A stretch of DNA of 7,749 nucleotides, taken from positions 1-7,749 of the forward strand of contig JACMOT010000522.1 of NCBI GenBank assembly GCA_014377915.1, given 5' to 3'. The notes beneath the pieces were generated by a model that had not been told where the DNA came from, did not search any database, and was given only the letters and a program-made list of their open reading frames with translations. This DNA is from Tardiphaga sp. (GTDB lineage: Bacteria; Pseudomonadota; Alphaproteobacteria; Rhizobiales; Xanthobacteraceae). The position numbers and the translations under genes were made by a program. This document shows, one piece after another, positions 1-7,008 of the stretch; the first letter of the stretch is position 1, and each line of letters opens with the position of its first letter.

Positions 1-383
1 ACGACATGGTAGGTCAGGATCTTGGTGAGGGTCGCCTTGCTCTCGGGCTTCACCAGGGTGTCGACGGTGCCGGCCGGCAGCTTGCCGAAAGCGGCGTTGG
101 TCGGTGCAAACACGGTGAACGGGCCCTTGCTCGAAAGCGTATCGACCAGACCGGCGGCCTTCACGGCGGCGACCAGCGTGGTGTGATCCTTGGAGTTGAC
201 GGCGTTCTCGATGATGTTTTTCGAGGGATACATCGGCGAACCGCCGACCATCACGGTTTTCTCGCCGGACATCTCGCTCTTCTTCATCATCTTGTCTTCA
301 GCCGATGCGGGGGCCAGCAGGGCGCCGGACAGGGCGAGGGTGCTGAATGCAACGGCCGAAAAAAGTGCAATGCGCTTGGACAT
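1..383 (-). CDS. Exported fasciclin (FAS1) domain protein, 3' part cut off by the window edge
   Basis: 127 complete codons are visible. Residues 1-28 form a signal peptide: a basic start (MSKR), a hydrophobic core, then a cleavage site ASA|ED after residue 28. A short Lys/Met-rich linker follows (about 30-43). The FAS1 fold then begins, with the H1 box [10 protein letters not shown] at 90-99 and the start of the H2 box, ILTYHV, at 122-127, where the window ends. FAS1 domains are about 130-140 residues, so the missing part is probably short. The ATG at 383 has a good ribosome binding site 7 bases upstream. Bacterial single-FAS1 secreted proteins are thought to act in adhesion or surface interactions, but no specific role can be read here. 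The gene is divergent from matB, separated by 391 bases. Family assignment is firm; function is unknown. Confidence 0.93.
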   Translation of the reverse strand, partial: MSKRIALFSAVAFSTLALSGALLAPASAEDKMMKKSEMSGEKTVMVGGSPMYPSKNIIENAVNSKDHTTLVAAVKAAGLVDTLSSKGPFTVFAPTNAAFGKLPAGTVDTLVKPESKATLTKILTYHV

Positions 384-390
384 GGATCGT

Positions 391-395
391 CTCCC
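391..395 (-). promoter_or_regulatory. Shine-Dalgarno site of the fasciclin gene
   Basis: The minus strand reads GGGAG here, 7 bases before the ATG at 383. It supports that start codon. Confidence 0.7.
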
Positions 396-410
396 ATTGG
401 ATTGATGTGA

Positions 411-428
411 CCGGCGGAAATCCGCCGG
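411..428. repeat. Perfect 8-bp inverted repeat in the fasciclin leader
   Basis: CCGGCGGA (411-418) and TCCGCCGG (421-428) are perfect reverse complements separated by two A residues. The element lies about 15 bases upstream of the fasciclin Shine-Dalgarno site. It could be a GC-rich hairpin in the 5' untranslated RNA (with a slightly wider loop) or a dimeric operator. No poly-T run follows on either strand, so an intrinsic terminator is unlikely. Confidence 0.6.
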
Positions 429-535
429 CGCGTTGAAAGGGGCACACACGGCAACGAAGCAAGCAGGAAGGCCAGACTGCGCCGCCGATATCCGAGTTAC
501 GTGGTCGTTTCAGCGCAGTTTCAGGAAATCTATTT

Positions 536-586
536 TGCCGCAGGGTGAAACTTTTGCGGCAGCGCCGCGTTCGGGCGAACTTTTGC
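536..586. repeat. Cluster of short inverted and direct repeats
   Basis: TGCCGCA (536-542) is the reverse complement of TGCGGCA (555-561). GCGGC (556-560) pairs with GCCGC (564-568). GTTCG (569-573) pairs with CGAAC (576-580). The nonamer AACTTTTGC occurs twice as a direct repeat, at 549-557 and 578-586, 29 bases apart. The cluster sits mid-way between the two divergent genes, where operators or promoter elements would be expected. No regulator family can be named, and some of these repeats may be chance in GC-rich DNA. Confidence 0.4.
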
Positions 587-694
587 TACACATTGATGTC
601 ATGGCGCCGTTCGCCACAGCAGGTTGAAATGATCGCATATGGCGACGCGGTTTCCCGCGCAACAATGCCCCTGACCCGCGTGCGTTGCCTAGGC

Positions 695-745
695 CCACCG
701 GTTCTTGCTAAGGAAACCGGACAGTTTGACGCGACCGGTGGTCGC
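695..745 (+). promoter_or_regulatory. Hairpin-rich leader just upstream of matB
   Basis: CCACCGGT (695-702) is the reverse complement of ACCGGTGG (734-741). CCGGTT (698-703) also pairs with AACCGG (715-720), and GCGACC (731-736) pairs with GGTCGC (740-745) around a 3-base loop. The palindrome ACCGGT occurs twice, at 697-702 and 734-739. These pairings overlap, so alternative RNA folds are possible, or ACCGGT may be a repeated half-site for a DNA-binding regulator. The segment ends 29 bases before the matB start codon. No known riboswitch class is recognised. Confidence 0.4.
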
Positions 746-774
746 TCCCTCTCCTCCTGACCGCGTGACCGTCC

Positions 775-2289
775 ATGAACGCCAATCTGTTCTCCCGCCT
801 GTTCGATGATCTCGAAGATGCCTCGAAGCTGGCGATCGAAACCCCGGAAGGTCGGCACATCAGCTATGGCGACCTGGTGGCGCTGGCCGGCCAGATGGCC
901 AATGTTCTGGTGGCCCGCGGCGTCAAACCGGGCGACCGTGTCGCCGCGCAGACCGAAAAATCGGTACCGGGTCTGGTGCTGTATCTCGCCACCGTACGCG
1001 CCGGCGCGGTCTATCTGCCGCTCAACACCGCCTACACGCTGAACGAACTCGATTATTTCATCACCGACGCCGAACCGTCGCTGATCGTCTGTGATCCCGC
1101 CAAGGCGGATGGCTTCGCGGCGATGGCCGGCAAGGTCGGTGCCAAGGTCGAGACGCTGGGCGCCGACGGCAAGGGTTCGCTGACCGACGCTGCCGCCAAG
1201 GAGAAGCCGGATTTCGCCACCGTGGCGCGCGCCGATGACGATCTCGCCGCGATTCTCTACACCTCCGGCACCACCGGTCGTTCCAAGGGCGCGATGCTCA
1301 CGCATGACAATCTGGCGTCGAATTCCGAGAGCCTGGTCGGCTACTGGCGCTTCACCGACAAGGACGTGCTGATCCACGCTTTGCCGATCTACCATACCCA
1401 TGGATTGTTCGTGGCCAGCAATGTCACGTTGTTTGCGCGGGCCTCGATGATCTTTCTGCCCAAACTCGATCCCGAGCTGATCATCGGACTGATGGCGCGC
1501 GCGACCGTGCTGATGGGCGTGCCGACCTTCTATACGCGGCTGCTGCGGAGCCCGAACCTCACCAAGGCGGCGTGCAGCCAGATGCGGCTGTTCATCTCCG
1601 GTTCGGCACCGCTGCTGGCCGACACGCATCGCGAATGGCAGGCGCGCACCGGCCACGCCGTGCTGGAGCGCTACGGCATGACCGAGACCAACATGAACAC
1701 GTCCAACCCCTATGATGGCGAGCGCGTCCCCGGCGCGGTCGGCCACGCCTTGCCCGGCGTCTCGGTGCGCGTCACCGATCCGGAGAGCGGCAACACGCTG
1801 GCGCCGGAGACCATCGGCATGATCGAGGTCAAGGGCCCCAACGTGTTCAAGGGTTACTGGCGGATGCCGGAGAAGACCAAGGCGGAGTTTCGCGACGACG
1901 GCTTCTTCATCACCGGCGACCTCGGCAAGATCGATGGCAATGGCTACGTCCACATTCTCGGCCGCGGCAAGGACCTGGTGATCTCGGGCGGCTTCAACGT
2001 CTACCCGAAGGAAATCGAAAGCGAGATCGACGCCATGCCGGGCGTGGTGGAGAGCGCCGTGATCGGCGTGCCGCATGCCGATTTCGGCGAGGGTGTCACC
2101 GCGGTGGTGGTGTCGGACAAGGCGGCCGGCCTCACCGAGGCCGGCGTGATCGCCGCGCTGGATGGCCGCATCGCCAAGTTCAAGATGCCGAAGCGCGTGT
2201 TGTTCGTCGACGACCTGCCGCGCAACACCATGGGCAAGGTGCAGAAAAACGTGCTGCGGGATACCTACGGAAAGATCTACGCGAAGTAG
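775..2289 (+). CDS. matB: Malonyl-CoA synthetase (malonate:CoA ligase, AMP-forming)
   Basis: This 504-residue enzyme of the ANL adenylate-forming superfamily converts malonate, ATP and CoA to malonyl-CoA, AMP and pyrophosphate in the cytoplasm. The core motifs are in order: P-loop YTSGTTGRSKG at 162-172, YGMTETNM at 300-307, the ATP-ribose motif ITGDLGK at 379-385, the hinge GRGKD at 396-400, GGFNVYP at 405-411, and the C-terminal loop PRNTMGK at 482-488 with catalytic Lys488. Length and sequence match my memory of R. palustris MatB closely. There Lys488 is reversibly acetylated by a Pat-type acetyltransferase that recognises PX4GK, a motif kept here. An in-frame TGA at 766-768 limits the start to the ATG at 775. 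The 20 bases before it are pyrimidine-rich, with no clear Shine-Dalgarno site. No malonate decarboxylase or transporter gene is adjacent, so matB appears to stand alone. It faces czcA, with a palindromic repeat between the stops. Confidence 0.95.
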   Translation: MNANLFSRLFDDLEDASKLAIETPEGRHISYGDLVALAGQMANVLVARGVKPGDRVAAQTEKSVPGLVLYLATVRAGAVYLPLNTAYTLNELDYFITDAEPSLIVCDPAKADGFAAMAGKVGAKVETLGADGKGSLTDAAAKEKPDFATVARADDDLAAILYTSGTTGRSKGAMLTHDNLASNSESLVGYWRFTDKDVLIHALPIYHTHGLFVASNVTLFARASMIFLPKLDPELIIGLMARATVLMGVPTFYTRLLRSPNLTKAACSQMRLFISGSAPLLADTHREWQARTGHAVLERYGMTETNMNTSNPYDGERVPGAVGHALPGVSVRVTDPESGNTLAPETIGMIEVKGPNVFKGYWRMPEKTKAEFRDDGFFITGDLGKIDGNGYVHILGRGKDLVISGGFNVYPKEIESEIDAMPGVVESAVIGVPHADFGEGVTAVVVSDKAAGLTEAGVIAALDGRIAKFKMPKRVLFVDDLPRNTMGKVQKNVLRDTYGKIYAK

Positions 2290-2300
2290 CTTTCTTCCTT

Positions 2301-2428
2301 CCCTCTCCCCTCGTGGGAGAGGGTGGCTTCGCGCAGCGAAGGCGGGTGAGGGGGACAGATGAGCTTTGTCGCCACCCCTCATCCGGCACGGACTTCGTCC
2401 GCGCCACCTTCTCCCACAAGGGGAGAAG
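2301..2428. repeat. Bipartite palindromic intergenic repeat (REP/MITE-like)
   Basis: The left arm (2301-2353) and right arm (2375-2428) are imperfect reverse complements over about 50 bases. Both read, from the outer end, roughly CTCTCCCC-TCGTGGGAGA-GGGTGGC and end in GGGTGAGGGG or GGATGAGGGG. Each arm also folds on itself: CCCTCTCCC/GGGAGAGGG (2301-2309/2315-2323), CTTCGC/GCGAAG (2327-2332/2336-2341), and CTTCTCCC/GGGAGAAG (2408-2415/2421-2428). It lies 11 bases after the matB stop and 22 bases beyond the czcA stop, filling the convergent gap. I recall similar repeats as common in Bradyrhizobium and Rhodopseudomonas genomes. No coding capacity is seen. The hairpins may end or protect both transcripts, but no T-run follows, so these are not classical intrinsic terminators. 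Confidence 0.8.
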
Positions 2429-2450
2429 CAAAGAAGATCGCACTGTCCAG

Positions 2451-5400
2451 CTAGGCTTTATTTGGCTCATCCCGTCCCAGCCATGCATACAGCGCCGGCA
2501 GGACCAGCAGCGTCAGCAGGGTCGCGCTGATCAGGCCGCCAATGACCACGGTGGCGATCGGGCGCTGCACCTCGGCACCGGTGCCGGTGGCCAGCGCCAT
2601 CGGCACGAAACCCAGCGAGGCCACCAGCGCCGTCATCACCACCGGGCCCAGCCGCGTCAGCGCCCCCTTCCGGATCGCCGCGAGCCGGGCGTGGCCCTGC
2701 GCCATCAGCTGCTTGATATAGGTCAGCATCACCAGCCCGTTCAGCACGGCGACGCCCGACAGCGCGATGAAGCCGACCGCCGCCGAGACCGAGAACGGGA
2801 TGCCGCGTGCCCATAGCGCCAGCACGCCGCCGGTCAGCGCCAGCGGCACGGCGCTGAACACCAGGGCGGCGTCGCGCGCCGAACCCAGCGCGCTCATCAG
2901 CAGCAGGAAGATCACCACGAAGCAGGCCGGTACCACCAGCGCGAGGCGTTCGCGCGCCGCCGCCAGATTCTCGAACTGGCCGCTCCAGCTCGTCCAGCTG
3001 CCGGGTGACAGTTTCACCTGCGCGTCGATCGCGGCGCGCGCCTCATTGGCGACCGAGGCGATGTCGCGGTCGCGCACATTGGCGGTCACCACGACGCGGC
3101 GCTTGCCATTGTCCCGACTGATCAGGTTCGGGCCCTCGCGCAGATCGAAGCGCGCGAGCTGGCCGAGCGGCACTGTCGCCGTGGTCGCGGCGCCCGACGG
3201 CAATGACACCGGCAGGTTCTTCAGTGCGTCGAGGTCGGTACGGATCGCATCCGGCAGCCGCACCACGATCGCGAAGCCGCGGTCGCCTTCATAGATGAGG
3301 CCGGCGTCGCGACCCCCGATCGCGGTGCCGATCACTTCCTGCACGGCCGCGAGGCTCAGTCCGCGCCGGGCGGTCTCCGCTCTGTCGACGGTGATATCGA
3401 GGATCGAGAGGCCGTCAGCCTGCTCGACCTTGACGTCCACGGCACCACGGGTGTCCCGCAGGATCGCGGCGATCTGGTCCGCCGATCGCAGCAGCGGCTC
3501 GAACTCGTCGCCAAACACTTTCACGGCCAGATCGCCGCGCACGCCGGCAATCAGCTCGTTGAAGCGCATCTGGATCGGTTGGGTGAATTCATAGGCGTTG
3601 CCCGGCAGCTCGCCGACCGCCGCCTCGATGCGCTTGAGTAGCGCTTCCTTGGTCATGTCCGGATCCGGCCAGGCGGCTTGTGGTTTCAGGATGATGAAGG
3701 TGTCGGAGGCGTTGGGCGGCATCGGGTCGGACGCCACCTCCGCGGTTCCGGTCTTCGAGAACACCCGCGCCACCTGCGGCAGCGCCATGACCGCCTTCTC
3801 GACATCGAGCTGCATCGCCTGCGACTGCGAAAGCCCGGTGCTGGGAATCCGCAGCGCATGCATCGCGATGTTCTTTTCGTCGAGCGTCGGGATGAACTCC
3901 TGCCCGAGCCGCGTGAACAGAGCGATCGCGACCGCGAACAGAAGGACGGCGCCGGCAATCGCGGCCAGCGGGCGCCGGATGGTGCGGGTGAGCGCCGGCG
4001 CATAGATCCGCTTCAGGCCGCGGATCGCGATGTTGTCGCCCTCGCGCACCCGGCCGGTCACGAAGATCGCGATCATCGCCGGCACGAAGCTCAGCGACAG
4101 CACGAAGGCCGCGGCCAGCGCCAGCAGCACGGTGAGCGCCATTGGCTGGAACATCTTGCCTTCGACGCCGGTGAAGGTCAGCAGCGGCAAATAGACCAGC
4201 ATGATGATGGCCTGGCCATAGACGCTGGGGCCGATCATTTCCTCGGCGGCGGCCTGTACGGTCCGCAGCCGTTCGTCGCGTGACAGCGCGCGGCCGGCGG
4301 CGTGCTGTTTCTCGGCGAGGTGGCGCAGCGCGTTTTCGGCGATGATCACGGCGCCATCGACGATCAGGCCGAAATCCAGCGCCCCCATGCTCATCAAATT
4401 GGCGCTGATCCGGCCCTGCAGCATGCCGGCCGCCGTCATCAGCATCGCCACCGGGATCACCAGTGCCGCGATCAGCGCGGCGCGAAAATTGCCGAGCATC
4501 ACGAACAGCACGACAATCACCAGCAGCGCGCCTTCGCCGAGATTGGTGGCGACAGTGGTGACGGTGGCGTCGACCAGCGTTGTACGGTCGAGCACCGTGG
4601 TGAGTTCGATGCCGGGCGGCAGCGTCTTGCGCAGTTCCACGATCCGGCTGTCCACCGCCGACGCCACCATGCGGCTGTTGCTGCCGACCAGCATCAGCGC
4701 GGTGCCGATCACCGTTTCGCGGCCGTTCATGCTGGCGCTGCCGGTGCGTATCTCGCCGCCAATCATGATGTCGGCGACATCACGGACGCGTACCGGTACC
4801 GAGCCGCGCGTGCTGACGACGACATCGCCAATGTCGGTGGAATCCCGCAATCGTCCGTCGGACCGCACGGCGATGCCTTCGCCATTGTGCTCGATCACGC
4901 TGGCGCCGCGGCTGACATTGTTGGCCTCGATGGCGCGGACGATGTCCGCGAAGGACAGATTGAGCGCGATCAGCCGCGCCGGGTCCGGCTGCACCTGGTA
5001 CTGCTTGGCAAAGCCGCCGATCGAATCGACGCCGGCCACGCCGGTGACACCGCGGATCTGCGGCCTGACGATCCAGTCCTGCACGGTGCGCAGATAGGCC
5101 GCGCGCGCGACCTCGGTGGTCAGCCGCTCGCCGTCGGGCGTGACATAGACGCCGTCACCGGGCGCCGTGTAGGCGATCGACCACATGTAGATTTCGCCGA
5201 GCCCGGTCGAGATCGGTCCCATCTTCGGATCGACATTGGGCGGCAGGCCGGCGCGCAGCTCGATCAGCCGCTCATTGACCTGTTGTCGCGCGAAGTAGAT
5301 GTCGATGTTGTCTGCGAATACCGCGGTCACCTGCGAAAAGCCGTTGCGCGACAGCGAGCGCGTGCTCTCCAGCCCGGCGATGCCGGCCAGCGCCGTCTCG

Positions 5401-5606
5401 ATGCGGAATGTGACCTGCTTTTCGATTTCCAGCGGCGAAAGCGCCGGTGCAGTGGTGTTCACCTGGACCTGTTTGTTGGTGATGTCAGGGACCGCGTCGA
5501 TCGGCAAATGCCGCAGCGACCACGCACCGAACAGAGCGACGCCGAGCGTCAGCAGCACGACGATCCAGCGGTGCCGGATCGAGAGAGCGAGGATGGAGCG
5601 GATCAT
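2451..5606 (-). CDS. czcA: CzcA-family heavy-metal efflux RND pump, inner-membrane subunit
   Basis: The 1051-residue product is full length for HME-RND proton/metal antiporters. The first membrane segment is at about 14-30, followed by a large periplasmic domain opening with LPIDAVPDITNKQVQVN. A membrane block spans about 358-516, a second periplasmic domain about 570-885, and a final block about 888-1043. Segment 4 carries DFGLIVDGAVIIAEN (411-425). Its Asp411, Asp417 and Glu424 have the same spacing as the proton-relay residues Asp402, Asp408 and Glu415 of Cupriavidus CzcA. By my remembered alignment, the CusA Met573/623/672 triad becomes Ile587, Ala633 and Glu684, so divalent ions (Co, Zn, Cd, Ni) are more likely than Cu or Ag. 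The start at 5606 gives the usual MIRSILALS beginning; an ATG at 5642 would add 12 atypical residues and has no ribosome binding site. The gene lies downstream of the adaptor gene in the same direction. The exact metal is unproven. Confidence 0.92.
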   Translation of the reverse strand: MIRSILALSIRHRWIVVLLTLGVALFGAWSLRHLPIDAVPDITNKQVQVNTTAPALSPLEIEKQVTFRIETALAGIAGLESTRSLSRNGFSQVTAVFADNIDIYFARQQVNERLIELRAGLPPNVDPKMGPISTGLGEIYMWSIAYTAPGDGVYVTPDGERLTTEVARAAYLRTVQDWIVRPQIRGVTGVAGVDSIGGFAKQYQVQPDPARLIALNLSFADIVRAIEANNVSRGASVIEHNGEGIAVRSDGRLRDSTDIGDVVVSTRGSVPVRVRDVADIMIGGEIRTGSASMNGRETVIGTALMLVGSNSRMVASAVDSRIVELRKTLPPGIELTTVLDRTTLVDATVTTVATNLGEGALLVIVVLFVMLGNFRAALIAALVIPVAMLMTAAGMLQGRISANLMSMGALDFGLIVDGAVIIAENALRHLAEKQHAAGRALSRDERLRTVQAAAEEMIGPSVYGQAIIMLVYLPLLTFTGVEGKMFQPMALTVLLALAAAFVLSLSFVPAMIAIFVTGRVREGDNIAIRGLKRIYAPALTRTIRRPLAAIAGAVLLFAVAIALFTRLGQEFIPTLDEKNIAMHALRIPSTGLSQSQAMQLDVEKAVMALPQVARVFSKTGTAEVASDPMPPNASDTFIILKPQAAWPDPDMTKEALLKRIEAAVGELPGNAYEFTQPIQMRFNELIAGVRGDLAVKVFGDEFEPLLRSADQIAAILRDTRGAVDVKVEQADGLSILDITVDRAETARRGLSLAAVQEVIGTAIGGRDAGLIYEGDRGFAIVVRLPDAIRTDLDALKNLPVSLPSGAATTATVPLGQLARFDLREGPNLISRDNGKRRVVVTANVRDRDIASVANEARAAIDAQVKLSPGSWTSWSGQFENLAAARERLALVVPACFVVIFLLLMSALGSARDAALVFSAVPLALTGGVLALWARGIPFSVSAAVGFIALSGVAVLNGLVMLTYIKQLMAQGHARLAAIRKGALTRLGPVVMTALVASLGFVPMALATGTGAEVQRPIATVVIGGLISATLLTLLVLPALYAWLGRDEPNKA

Positions 5607-5644
5607 GGAAAATCTTTCATGGGCATACTTCACTATCCGCATTC

Positions 5645-5730
5645 ATCATGGCGAGGAGCGCTTGCGACGAAGCAATCCAGTCTGCGCGAGTGGCTTTGGA
5701 TTGCCGCGTCGCTTCGCTCCTCGCAATGAT
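5645..5730. repeat. Long palindromic intergenic repeat between czcB and czcA
   Basis: The left arm (5645-5679) and right arm (5697-5730) are imperfect reverse complements. From the outer end, both read ATCAT-x-GCGAGGAGCG, a short unpaired patch, GCGACG, one mismatch, then AGCAATCCA or GGCAATCCA. About 30 base pairs can form (including one G-U), around a 17-base loop. The element fills most of the 149-base gap and ends 38 bases before the czcA start. The sequence type (GCGAGGAGCG...GCAATCC) is one I remember as a dispersed intergenic repeat in Bradyrhizobium relatives. It has no coding capacity. In the czcBA transcript it would be a strong hairpin and could affect mRNA stability or relative expression. 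It is unrelated in sequence to the repeat at 2301-2428. Confidence 0.82.
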
Positions 5731-5755
5731 CACCACAAACGAGTGAGTTTCGCTG

Positions 5756-6913
5756 CTAGTGCTGGTGTTCGGCGGCGGCCTTGCCGAGATCGGCCTTGAG
5801 GATGAAGCTGTTGGCGGTAGCGATGCGTTCGCCGGGTTTCAGCCCGCTTGTCACTTCGGCCATGCGGTTGTTCTGCCGGCCCAGCGTGACAGGCCGCGCC
5901 TCGAAGCCATCGGTTGTGCGCACGAACACCACCGGCTTGCGCTCCAGCGTTTGCAGCGCCGCCATTGGTACGACAATGGACGTGGACGCCGGGTCCGGTG
6001 CGATCTCGGCGGTGACGAATGCGCCCGGCCGCCAGCGGCGCGCGGTATTGTCGACCGAGGCGACCACGCGCGCCGTGCGCGTCTCCTTGTCGAGCAGCGG
6101 GCTGATGAACAGGATGGTGGCGGGAGACGAGACGTCGCCGTCGGCGATGCGGATGGTCTGGCCCTCGCGGATATCGCGAAGGTCGGCGGGCGATACCGCC
6201 AGCTCGGCCCACACCACGCCAAGGTCGACGATGGTGAAGAGTTCGCTTTCCTGGCCCTCGCGACCCACCAGCGAACCGAGCTCGACCCGGCGCTCGGCGA
6301 TGCGGCCGGAGATCGGCGCGCGCAGCTCCTGCCGCCGCAGCGTCTCCACCGGCTGCTGCGGCAGCGCCTCGATCTGCTCGGCATTGAGGCTGAGCGCGAA
6401 CAGCTTTTGTCGCGACAGCTCGAGCTTGACGCGGGCATCCTCGAAGGTCGTGCGGGCGCGCAGAAAGTCGTTCTCGCTCATCACCTTGCCGTCCCACAGC
6501 GTTTTGGCGCGATTGAACAGCGTCTGCTGCAGGTCGATCACCAGCCGGGCGGCGAGGTAATCGCCCTTGGCATCGGCGACCTCGCGACTCTCGATGATGG
6601 CGACGACTTCGCCGACGGTTACCGCGTCGCCGAGCCGCTTGCGCAGTTCAGCGACCGTGCCAAGCAGCCGCACGGCGATGCGGGCGATGTGATCGCCGCT
6701 GGGCACGATCGAGCCGGGCACCGTGAGGCGTCGTTCGAGCGCGCCGGCGGCCACGGCTTCAACGGCGAATTTTCCGGCGTCGATCTGTTGCGCGCTAAGT
6801 TTCACGATGGCCTGCGCGTGAGGCGCGGGCTGTCCTGCCGGCGAGGGGGCCTGGGCCTGCAACGGCAGCGCCGTGCCGAGCCACAGCGCGGTGGCTATCA
6901 GAATCCTGATCAT
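5756..6913 (-). CDS. czcB: CzcB-type periplasmic adaptor (membrane fusion protein) of the metal RND pump
   Basis: The 385-residue product begins with a signal peptide (MIRILIATALWLGTALPLQA, cleavage near residue 20 or 22). A first lipoyl half follows at about 68-113, with GDAVTVGEVVAIIESREVA. A helical hairpin at about 114-190 is rich in Leu, Ala and charged residues. The second lipoyl half is at about 197-216 (LRAPISGRIAERRVELGSLV), then a beta-barrel domain (about 224-300) and a membrane-proximal domain ending in SGLKPGERIATANSFILKAD. The C-terminus is EHQH. No long His-rich N-terminal metal-binding extension is seen. The protein would bridge CzcA to an outer-membrane channel. I chose the ATG at 6913, because the upstream in-frame GTG at 6940 adds MAPGAGRFL before the signal peptide and has no ribosome binding site. 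A weak GGGAC lies 8 bases before 6913. Confidence 0.92.
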   Translation of the reverse strand: MIRILIATALWLGTALPLQAQAPSPAGQPAPHAQAIVKLSAQQIDAGKFAVEAVAAGALERRLTVPGSIVPSGDHIARIAVRLLGTVAELRKRLGDAVTVGEVVAIIESREVADAKGDYLAARLVIDLQQTLFNRAKTLWDGKVMSENDFLRARTTFEDARVKLELSRQKLFALSLNAEQIEALPQQPVETLRRQELRAPISGRIAERRVELGSLVGREGQESELFTIVDLGVVWAELAVSPADLRDIREGQTIRIADGDVSSPATILFISPLLDKETRTARVVASVDNTARRWRPGAFVTAEIAPDPASTSIVVPMAALQTLERKPVVFVRTTDGFEARPVTLGRQNNRMAEVTSGLKPGERIATANSFILKADLGKAAAEHQH

Positions 6914-7008
6914 GAGAAAACGTCCCGCACCGGGCGCCACGCGCCTGTGCCGTATTGATCCAATTATCCATGCGGTTCGGCTGCCGCGCCGTCGTCAGGA
7001 CAGCGGGC

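Larger units (their letters stand above)
384..774. other. Divergent intergenic region between the fasciclin gene and matB
   Basis: This 391-base stretch has no convincing gene. Short open frames on both strands (such as 433-627 plus and 510-698 minus) show no recognisable protein and no ribosome binding site. Both divergent promoters should lie here, but I could not fix a convincing -35/-10 pair. The best plus-strand guess, TTTCAG (508-513) with TATTTT (531-536) at 17-base spacing, is weak. The region contains several short inverted repeats, listed separately. Confidence 0.75.

Noticed and set aside
6..410. Open frame of 134 codons on the plus strand opposite the fasciclin gene
   Set aside because: The minus strand encodes a signal peptide and FAS1 boxes with a good ribosome site; the plus frame shows no known protein.
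459..474. Possible sigma-54 promoter for the fasciclin gene (TGGC and TTGC on the minus strand)
   Set aside because: The GG to GC spacing is one base too long for the strict -24/-12 arrangement.
586..2382. Open frame of about 600 codons on the minus strand opposite matB
   Set aside because: It is antisense to a clearly recognised matB. Its translation is rich in His, Arg, Gly and Asp with no domain, typical of a shadow frame in high-GC DNA.
2301..2428. Classical rho-independent terminators for matB or czcA
   Set aside because: Strong hairpins exist, but none is followed by a T-run on the relevant strand. They are reported as a repeat with possible barrier function only.
5607..5642. Longer czcA start at 5642
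   Set aside because: It adds 12 residues unlike the family N-terminus and has no Shine-Dalgarno site. The palindromic repeat lies immediately before it.
4302..5729. Open frame of 475 codons on the plus strand opposite czcA
   Set aside because: The composition is His/Arg/Asp-rich with no recognisable motif. It is opposite well-conserved RND coding sequence and runs into the palindromic repeat.
5759..6958. Open frame of about 400 codons on the plus strand opposite czcB
   Set aside because: It is a shadow of the adaptor gene, with no domain or ribosome binding site.
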